DNA of 64,000 nt from Serripes groenlandicus (lineage: Eukaryota > Mollusca > Bivalvia > Cardiida > Cardiidae). The notes beneath the pieces are model-generated. The model saw only the letters and a program-made list of their open reading frames with translations, ran no database searches and was not told where the DNA came from. The DNA is taken from the NCBI GenBank assembly GCA_031761405.1, contig JASEVX010000010.1, positions 34,281,322-34,345,321 on the forward strand, read 5' to 3'. Below are positions 22,518-33,600 of the stretch, piece after piece (within the stretch, counting starts at the first letter, position 1; each line of letters starts with the position of its first letter). The position numbers were made by a program, and so were the translations under genes.

Positions 22518-25500
22518 GTAGGTGGAATTGGTTGATAATTGATTAAGGTTTGACGGTATTTTAAACAATTCTTCAGTCATATCACGGTGGCTAAGTCACC
22601 TACCCATTCGTTTCTTGTCTTTCTCACATCAATACTTCACATAACAGTCTCGCCAAGCAACTGACTGCTTTCCCCATGTGGCAAACGTTCGGGAATAATG
22701 TTGGACGAGCTGGGGTTCGAACCCATAATCCCTAGATTGATAGTCCGCATCGCTAACGACTGAGCTTCCTGTGCTAATCCCTAGAAAGAGTAATTTATAT
22801 ATCGAGGACTTGGCGTGAAACAGTTGTAACTAAAAACCTATTTTGAAAACCCTGGTTTAGGGACAATTTTGACCCCTTTGTAGACAATGCAAATTTAGGT
22901 GCTATTGCTCAGAACGAGCAATGGCACCTAAATTTCCATTGTTTACCAAGAAAAATGAGTTAACATCTATAAAGAGTTTATGGCGAGGTGATTAACCTTG
23001 GTAAAAAAAATACCAATTTGAGTTACAACCGTTTCACGCCAAGCCCTCGATATTCATTTCTGACGCTGGCGATAAAAAATGTGTACATCTGGAGCTAGAT
23101 ATTGAAGAAACTGTAACATTGGACACTGATCGGTCAAAGGGTTACCTTAAATTGAAATGTATATTATCCAAGAGGTTTTGTTTATTCGCTATATAGATGA
23201 ATTAAGATCATGAGAATAAACGTTCAGGTCGCTGCAGAATTGTCGTATGAGGGAAAGGATTGAACTCCATATTCAAAAGAATTCAGTCCTATCACAGCAG
23301 CCTGTGTACCTACATTGTGCCCTTGTATTTCCTTGTTCTCTGTCAATAGTACTCCGCATAACATTCTTATGCAGCAACTGGCTGCTTTTCAAGATAGACT
23401 GTTAGCCCCTTTTAAGGAAGACAACTGACAATTGGTGCATTGACCTTTATCAAACATCTGAAAGAATGTTAGCTGAGCTGGGGTTGGAACCTCTGGAATG
23501 ACAGTCTGCATTGCATATATATACATCTGCGTAATGTATCGACCAGATCAGCCTGCGCTGTCCGCGCACACTGATCCGGCCGACACATTCCGTCTAAGGG
23601 GAATAAGAGCTCTGCAAAAGGAGAAATGAGTCATTATGAGAATGTTAGTCCTTATGCCACAATGTTTGCAAATTCATGATATGGCATATACATCAGAGAA
23701 AGGTTAACCAAGTGTACCAGTAAGAAATGGAAAAAAAGGAATAATCAATATTAAAGTTATTGATTGAGATATTCAGTCCCAATAAGGTGAAATTGATCGT
23801 CACTTTACCCATTATATACGCGGTTTAAATTTGCTGAAGTCTATTTTTGAAAGTTATTGAAAGAGGAGATATCAACCATAATGTGCTGAAATAATTCACC
23901 AAAATAAATTCAATTCTATAAACAATTGTACTTCCTTTTCTCCATATGTAATCTTTTGGAATTTCTTGTCGAAGCAAATGGCACTTAGAATACCATATCA
24001 GGTAATTGGTTTAATGATGAATCTCCCAAAACCAAAACATACATGTTTAACACTTTCCCTCATAAAGACGCTTTCTGACGCCTCTGCAACACACAACTTT
24101 TTAAAACAAATTTCTCCTTTAGTCACCATGTGTTCAACTCGATTCAATTAGTGTACGTTCATTTAATGGGAGTTTCTAAGTGTTCTTTTTGATATACGTT
24201 CAAAGTCATCTGCTGTAAAATTATCGCATAAGGGACTTGATTAAGAAAGTATTAGTCAAAGCTCGTAAGTTTCGGTTCGAAACCAAATATTGGCACAACG
24301 ATTATATTATACTTCTTGGTGTATGTTCATTATCTTTGAAACATAACACTACAACAGGTGTCCTAGCGACATGAACTTACCATTGAGATTATCTTAAGGT
24401 ATAAAACGACTTCCATAAATGCATATTCTTTTTCAACTTAGTTTACTCCAGGTATGATAGCATAGGAGATCTGACCCGGAGAAGTATTATATAGGCAAAC
24501 ATGGAAATTAATGCTGGGATTCAAATATAAAACAAAATGTATCTATTGATTACGTTGAACAACTGGGCTAATTTAACCTCATTCACTACTCGCAATATTA
24601 AATTTATAATAGTATGTGCAAGCCGTGTCAACGATGCTAACAGAGCAGAACAGACTACCATCTGTTTACACTATATAGTTATCTGTTTGCACTATATAGT
24701 TATCTGTTAACACTATATAGCTATCTGTTTGCGCTATATAGATATCTACTTACACTAACTAACCCTACGACTTTTTGAGTTAAGCACCGCCCACCGCGTG
24801 CAAACATAACAACCGGCGTTATGTTAGACAAACAAACAAGACAATGTCGGCGAAAGTGATGTAACTTGAAAACTTAACTCACATCCCACCTTGTGTTTCG
24901 CTATTATGGCAGCACTATTTCATTGAAATCAAAACAGCAAGGCTTTAAGTATTTTAGCGAAATATATTTGTCATAATGTCAGAACGATTATGGATAACAA
25001 CATCGTAATATTACAGCGAAATGTGACGGAGCCAGCGTAAGTTGGAGAAACCGCATACTCTCAGTGATGACATTTCTATGGAAGCCCTGGAGGGACTTCT
25101 TACTTCAAAACTTCTGACTTCCATACTTCTAACTTCATTACTTCTAACTTCTAAACTTCTAACTTCATTACTTCTAACTTCATCACTTCTAACTTCTAAC
25201 TTCATTACTTCTAACTACATTCACTTCTAACTTCTAACTTCCAAACTTCTAACTTCATTACTTCTAACTTCATCACTTCTAACTCCTAACTTCATTACTT
25301 CTAACTACATTCACTTCTAACTTCATTACTTCTAACTTCCGACTTCCTTACTTCTAACTTCATTACTTCTAACTTCATTACATTTAACTTCCAATGTCCA
25401 ATCAAAGTTAGAAGTAATGAAGTTAGAAGTAAGGAAGTTGGAAATTAGAAGAAATGAAGTTAGAAGTTAGAAAGGAATGGAGTTAGAAGTAATGAAGTTA

Positions 25501-27642
25501 GAAGTTAGAAGTGATGAAGTTAGAAGTGATGAAGTTAGAAGTAATGCAGTTAGAAGTTTGGAAGTCAGAAATCATGAAGTTAGAAGTGAATGTAGTTATA
25601 AGTAATGAAGTTAGAAGTTAGAAGTGATGAAGTTAGAAGTAATGAAGTTAGAAGTTTGGAAGTTAGAAGTAATGAAGTTAGAATTATGGAAGTCAGAATT
25701 ATTGAAGTAAGAAGTCCCTCCATGGCTTCCATACATTTCCGCAGACAGAGCCTTTTGAGCGCTATATTCTTGTCTAGCATGGTAAGAAAAATTATTAAAT
25801 CCACTCGTTATAAAGTTTAGCATTACTGAGAGAGGAATGGTGAGTAAAAAAGTCAAGTAAACCACACTATATCAACGATGAAATATCGTGTTACTATAAA
25901 TAGCCTCTATCTATAGTATTATGATAACAGAGACGGGTTTAAATGTCTTCTTCTTTGTTAAAATCATGTCATACGAAATGAGACGTAGGTAGATTAATGT
26001 ATTTCTTAAATCTTGTATTCCCTTTTCCTTCAATACATGCCTTTTTTAATATTACAGCTAACGTACACTCTCTCCTTTCCCTACAATGTTTTCAAGTCTG
26101 TCCTATTATAAGGATTATCTAAACAATTGTATAAAGCTGAAATTGAAACCACGGGTTGTTTACATAGAAGTTCTATTTAACCCTTTACCTGTTTAAGACA
26201 TAATTTCCAATATAATAATCCTGTAGGTAAGGTTTAGAGTTTGGTTAATAAAATTAATGGTACTTTTTATTCTTTTCACTTAGCATACTATATTCAAATA
26301 TAATTGCTACACTGGTAGACCACAGGGACTTGCTCCTCTAAAAATTGATATGACCCTATATATGCATATATATTTACAGGGGTGGACACAGTTTTCTGGG
26401 TCGCCTCGCTTCAACTCATATTTTTCAAAGTATTCGAACAAATATATGGATTTGAAGTACGGAATCAATCAATAATGCTTTTCTCTATCAAACTAGACCA
26501 AAATAACGTGAATTTGTTCTCCCTACGTATGTTAATTCCTTTGAATTATTCGCGATTTCGCCAAAAAGGACAACAACCTGGACCAAAAACGAAAGTACAT
26601 GCTATCGACATTTCGGGACGGTTCGTTTTTTTTTTTCGTTGCAGTAATTGTCAGTGATATTTTTTAGAGGAGCAAGTCCCTATGCATTGGGTTAATACAG
26701 AGAGCTGTCGGTGAAACAAGTCGCCCTCGTGCAAAGCGCTACCAGACTATTGATCATAGATGTAGTATCCTGAAAAAGAGGTATGAAACTGGTGCTCTGG
26801 AGTTGATGGCTTATGCGGATTCTCATCTCAGCTCATACACTTGAATTGAAACTAACAGTGACGTTTTAGGTGTTCGTGTGATAATATGCTGTTTTCTTAT
26901 ATTTTACTTAATAGTGCTGACAAAGATCAGACTGCATAGTTCGAATAAAAAAAAACGATAAGTGCAACAAAAGATCAACGTGTAGTTATGTGCAGGCTAA
27001 TCATAGGTTACACTTTTCTCAAATGTTTTAAATTTCGCATTTTTAGGAAATTCTGCATGTATATATTTCTTGTTCATAATTGTTTATGCATAAAATAAAA
27101 TTTAAAAGAATCAGTTTGTCTCATGTAATTTCCGTGTAGATCTAATTTGCGATTATTTGCAAACGCATCAGAAAATCGTTTATTAATACATTTAGGAAAT
27201 TCTGTAAATATATTATTTCCTGAACATAATTGGTTATGCATAAATAAAAACGTCTGCATGTATATATTTCTTGTTCATGATTGTTTATGCATAAAATAAA
27301 ATGTTTAAAAAAATCAGTTTGTCTCATGTAATTTCCGTGTAGATCGTATTTGCGATTTATTTGTAAATGCATCAGAAAATCATTTATTAATAAATTTAGG
27401 AAATTCTGCATATATATATTTCTTGATCATAATTGGTTATGCATAAATAAAATGTTCTGCATATATATATTTCATGTTCGTAATTGTTTATGCATGAAAT
27501 AAAATTTAAAAAAAAATCAGTTTCCGTGTAGATCTAATTTGCGATTATTTGCAAACGCATCAGAAAATCGTTTATTAATAAATCTTGAGTCCAAAGCAAT
27601 AGGTATACATATTTACCTGTCACATAATTACCCTCTAATGAT

Positions 27643-27674
<32 letters not shown>

Positions 27675-30600
27675 ATACGCTCTACCGACCAGCTAGGGAT
27701 TAAATCGAGTTGACGTATCGGGAACACACCATTGGATCTACACCCTGAAATAGATAACGATTTATAATGTATGGGCAATTATGATATTTTTTTTAACTAC
27801 AGTGATCCAACCCATAACCTGTATGACCTTTGTCCAATATACAATAAATATGCATCAGATGACTTTAAAAATTGGATAATTTGTATTTCAAATTAGAGTT
27901 TTATGAATAAAACATACTAACCTGTCATTACAGTATGGATTTCCTGTAATGACAGGTAAGTATTTTTATGAAATAAAATTACACATATGGGTCAGGTCAT
28001 GGGTTAACCAACTATTGATTAAACATGTATGATTATTTATATATCAGACACAGGAATGAACTCAACTGTAATTTTCCCTATAAGTGCAAACAGTAAACAA
28101 TGTAAACAGAGAGGAAATTAAACCTCTCTTGTTGTTTTATTGTTTACTCATACAATAATTTGTATTTGGATGTAGTGAGAATGACATTATTTAAGTACAA
28201 CTGTTTGTATAGGTTTAACTCTTTCTCAAATAAAACAGATTTGTAGTATACAAAATTAAGAACCTAGTAAAAGTCTGAAATCTCCTTAACCCTTCTGACA
28301 CTTCTGCAGCAGACGGCTTTTCGAAAACATTTTGAAAACATGGCGACAAAAGAAGAAATTGTTCAAAACGAGTAATTCCTCCTGTTGTCAGCATGTTTTC
28401 GGCTCTATTCGATAATTGTTCTTACATTTAAAGGGATTTTCTGAGCTATTGACTAGACATTTTCAAAGACATTTGTTGCAGATATATGTGTGGGAGGGTT
28501 AATTGAAATTAATTATTTCATAAAAGATCATAGAGTAGAAAACTAAGTTGAAATTAAACTTAACCAACATGAGCAATGTCTCCTTTATGGAAATATTTTC
28601 AAGTGTCTTTTGCTGCAAACAATTTGACAATACGCAAAACATCTGTTATTCATCCATAAACCCTTTCTCATTTACAAACCCCTTGACAGTAGATGACTGT
28701 TGAAAACAACTAAGCAAAAAGAGTGATCATATGATTAATTTCTCCTTTTTTCATTATGTTTTCTATTCTATTCAAATGTTTTTCTTTCTTTTATAGAGAG
28801 TTTCCATATTTTTTACCGTAAGTCTTCTGTTGCAGATTTGTTGTAAGTGGGAAAGAGTTAAGGTCATCTTAAAGGACATTTACCACATAGTGTTTTCAAA
28901 TATCAACTCTAGTTTAAACTTATTTATTTTACATACTTAACCAGTACTCGCACCGCTTGCCCGCTCATCGCGGGACTCGAACAAGGGACCTTTAATACGA
29001 GAGGCTAACGCTCTACCTCTGCACCACTGTCTTCCACATCAACTCTTAATAGTACACTCAGTCTCTTGTGTTGGAGAATAATAAATGATATTCATAATTT
29101 ATTTTATGTAAATTTCCATACAAAATAATTTATTGACAAAATACCAGGAATGGTGCCTCAGTTATGTTTGGCCCATGCTATCTAGAGTAATCTTGGATAT
29201 GAGGTATAAAAGCAATCAAACACTTCTTAAATGATTCAGTTATTAATAGTATAACTTATTTCACTAATTAAGGATTTTCTTTAATTGCATTAATTTTCAT
29301 TTCAAATGAATTGTCACTACTTTTGTAAAAAGGTAGTGTTAACAATAACATGAACGAACATATATGTTTTATATGAAATTATAGGAAAATAAGAAAATGT
29401 GCTTTAATGACTTAAAAGGCAACGTCTTTTTCCACAATGTTTGGTTGCATGTATGGAGGAACTGGATAATTCCCCTTGATAACATGTACGTAATATCAGT
29501 TGAGTGCCACCTACAAATAATCTGTTTTTGTACAATCCTGTTAACATATCATAACATAACATAACATATCTTTATTTAGCATTAACTAGTACATAATTAT
29601 ACCCAATAAACATATAAACATTTAACATAATTAACAGAAACATAGCTCCATTTTGAGGCTTTCCCACTTGCAAACTCATTTTGATGCATATTAAGCAGGT
29701 AACATTTGAAAAGATTTTGGCAAAAACAATTTCTTTTTAAGAACACATTCTCCTTTTTCCACAATGTTTTAAACTTATAATTTCATTTATATATTCCCCC
29801 AATTATAGTTAAAATATCATCTGCTGCATACTTGCTGTATGTGGAAAGGGTTAAATATATGAATACAGTCTGTGTCCAGGGGCGTAGCTCCCTTTAGTCA
29901 CTGTAGGCACGTGCCTACACATTTTTTCTAAGAATGCTCTAAAATGCAGCTGCGGCGATACACATCTGCGTAATGTATCGACCAGATCAGCCTGAGCTGT
30001 CCGCGCAGACTGATCCGGCCGACACATTCCGTCTAAGGGGGGATAAGAGTAGTGATTCCTGAAACAGAAAATCCACAGGAGGCGAAAAGTGTCTATCCGG
30101 GCACGCCTGTGTGACATGCTTAGGCTGATCCGGGTCGATACTTTACGCAGAGTCCACAATGTTGATTTTCTCACGAGACAGCCTACACGTTGATTATTGC
30201 CAAGCTTCGCCCCTGGTGTCAAAAAGTTATTCCACATATTATTTACAAATATGTCCATGCATCAAATTGAAGCATGTAAATATGCTCTTTGCCTGCGTCT
30301 ATCCAGAGTGGGTTTTTGACAACCCTTTTCCTCATACGACAGACGACTTTGAACATATTTTGTCAAAAAATAGAAAAATCTCTGTAATTGAATGGATAAC
30401 CTATGACTAAAAGTGGAAAACATTGTGGCAAATGGAGAAATTGAGCAGAAACAGAAAATCCTCAGGAGGCGAAAAGTGTCTATCCGGGCACGCCTGTGTG
30501 ACATGCTTAGGCTAATCCGGGTCGATACTTTACGCAGAGTCCACAATGTTGATTTTCTCACGAGATGGCCTACACGTTGAATATTGCCAAGCTACGCCCC

Positions 30601-33600
30601 TGGTGTCAAGAAGTTATTCCACATATTATTTACAAATATGTCCATGCATCAAATTGAAGCATGTAAATATGCTCTTTGCCTGCGTCTATCCAGAGTGGGA
30701 TTTTGACAACCCTTTTCCTCATACGACAGACGACTTTGAACATATTTTGTCAAAAATAGAAAAATCTCTGTAATTGAATGGATAACCTATGACTAAAAGT
30801 GGAAAACATTGTGGCAAATGGAGAAATTGAGCAATTTCTTCTTTTGTCACTATGTTTTCAAAAAGTCGTCTGCTGTAGAGACGCCAGAAACCGTCTACAT
30901 GAGGGAAAGAGTTAATAAAGAACTATTTTTCCATTTTGTTTCAATATTTTCTCCTATATTCAGTAATTATTCTTTGCTTTATAGATATATAATTTTACTG
31001 AAATTATTTGGAATTTTTCTAGCAAAACCTCAATCAATCAATTCCCTCAAAATAACTATGCATGTTAGCTCAATTCACATTCAGAAAGAGAGGATGTGTA
31101 TAAATTGTATGTGTACAGCATGACAAACTTACTCAGGACTGGCACATTTTCAGGCATCTTCTTTTTCCTGGTGGCGGATGACACATTTTAGATTTGGGAT
31201 ATATATGTTTGCTGGGAAATGGATATTCTGTTGAACTTCTCAAACCATTGAAATGCTAAAAAAGAAACATGTTAAGAATTAAGCTATAACTGCATTAACT
31301 ATGTTATCAAAGATTATTTGAGGTTGTATATATGGGATATTTTTTTAAATTGGCATCTCTGAACAGCGCTAGATCAAATTATCCACCCCGTACTTCATTT
31401 ACTTAAATTCATCAGAATCTACACAATTTGGAAATAACAAGCATGAGTTATTATAATCATAAATTTGAAAGGTTTACGTCTTGATCACACTGGGCAGATA
31501 CACATGCTGATCTTGATCTTCACTGTTAACAAAAGTCAACCAGTACAATTTATGAAGTACAAGCTCATGATACAGGATAATTTATAAAAAAATGTAAATA
31601 CATTGTTTGTTTTCATAATGAAACTTTGTTTATAAAGAAAGATATATTTCACTTTCATCTTGCATAATTAAATGACTGTCCTATGTACGAGTCCTATGTA
31701 TCTATTTTATTTATATTTGATGACACTATGAAAGGTTCCTATGCACATTCTGAAGACTTGGTTTTAGAAAACCTTTTTTTCCCCGAATCTCACAATTGTC
31801 AGACAAAGAACAATTCCATGATAAAGAGCACGTAAAATGAATACTTTTTGAAGAATGTATGTTCTATATTAATGGAAGTTACGCGAATAGTAATCACAGC
31901 GAGTATTTGTTACAAAACGTCATGTTTACGCCACCCACATGTAAATACGTGTGCAAGCCATCGAATATGATTGTATAAAAAGTTAAAGTTGTATATGTTA
32001 TACCATAATAAAGCGATGGCATAATGAATGTGTTCGTTGCAGCTTTAAAAATAAATTGTTGCACAAATTATGAAGTTTATACGTGTTATTAGTTGTTCTT
32101 AAATTGTGTCGTCTCCATTATTTATATTCGTCTTGTCTGTTGCAGCTGGGACTACCGTATTAGTAGTCCCTGGTTTCAGCTTTGAACATAAATGGTACGT
32201 AACATCCCGGAACCTATATAACTATATCAGATATTATAAACGTTAAATAGAGTTTAATTAACATTGTTTTCATGATACGGGATTTAAATTTCTTATTTGC
32301 GGATTTAAAAGTGCAATTGTGGATTATTTAACTGTTCATCATGGAAATAAAGTGTTAAGTAGTGAAAACGGAGCTTAAAAGTGTTTAACGATGAGTTTAT
32401 TTTTATCTAAAAAGTAGTTCCGAAAATCCGGCTAGTGAGCTATATCGCACACTAGCCGATATTGCTCAGTAGACAAAAAGCATGTTATAGGTTTTCTCAA
32501 GTTGGGAAATCTCTATATTTTATCATTGACTATATAATATACATTCTTATTACTTTAACATTGTATTGTATTTTTTAAAAAAAATGTTTAAAAGTTATAC
32601 GAGTAACACTTCTATATAATTTTCCTTTTCGACGTATTCACTCCCGTTTTGCTATGATTTAGTAATTCGACGTTTCAGTCATTAGACGTTATCACTGTAA
32701 TTCCAAGCCAAGCCCTACGGATAAAAAATAAAATTACACCAACAAAGACAGATCTTCAAACTGATTTTAGTTACCTTGGTCCAGGACTTGAAGCGCATCT
32801 GTTTGAATTCATTATGTCGATGTTAATGTGAGTATGAGGACTTCCGCACAACGTTATCCACCTCGAACATGTTTTGAAGTTTGTCTACGGCTTGAGAAAA
32901 ACTACACACTTTGCAGCATTTAAACGTTCTGGGTATCTGTCAACACCCAAACAATCCCCTCAGGAACACCTTTTCATCATCTTAATAAATTTGAGTGGTC
33001 ATCTTACAATATAACTTCAGTGGAATTAATAATTTCTGTTTTTCTTTTAACTTTCTGTCATTGTCAAACTCGGTTGTTTGTCTGAGAAAGTTTCAGGCAC
33101 TAGCTTGTTTCAGAATGGTCAATATCTATCAGGCCAGCTGTCATTCAAAGCAAGGTCGTAGGGTCAATTGCATGTCATTTGGAATCCCTTATCGGGAAAT
33201 AATCAAAATAACATGTAACAGAAAAGTCCGATGAGCAGAAACATTAATTTCAGCAAAATATTCATAGCAGACGACTCCAATAATACCATACCAAGATCAG
33301 AAAAAAGAAACGGCGAAGTACCTCTTCTGGAGAGATAAAACATGTTGTTTTCTTATCTTTTTTAGTAACGTCTGATGTTATGCGTTCTGATATGCTACGT
33401 TACCTCATAATACATAGGTATGGAGGAGCCTACTTCGACTTGGATACGGTCAGCGTCAAACCACTGGACAATTACTTCGATACACACGAGTGTTCTATCG
33501 CCATGGAACCCGAAGAACACTTCTTCCTTTGGGACACCAACCTACTGTTAACCAACGCTGCTCTGCTATGTGTCCCTGGGCACCCGTTCTATGAGCTTGT

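Larger units (their letters stand above)
22518..33365 (+). other. 10.8 kb intron of the glycosyltransferase gene
   Basis: GT-AG intron of 10,848 nt, built largely of repeats: two SINE-like copies, a 255-bp foldback, several TTAA MITEs, 21-bp repeats, a 0.65 kb inverted minisatellite, 202-bp repeats with a 30-C run, and a 387-bp tandem duplication. No convincing extra exon of this gene was found between the two coding exons. Confidence 0.75.

Noticed and set aside
25011..25865. Several open frames reading EVRSNEVRS or LLTSKLLTS
   Set aside because: They are translations of the inverted minisatellite; periodicity comes from the DNA repeat and both strands are open.
29851..30773. Paired frames on both strands near 30 kb (e.g. 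LWTLRKVSTRISLSMSHRRA)
   Set aside because: Both lie in the tandemly duplicated repeat unit and run through MITE and SINE-like DNA.
31115..31260. Minus-strand stretch TEYPFPSKHIYPKSKMCHPP with Cys residues, possible transposase zinc tail
   Set aside because: Short, no usable donor in frame, and no clear match to a known Cys-rich domain.
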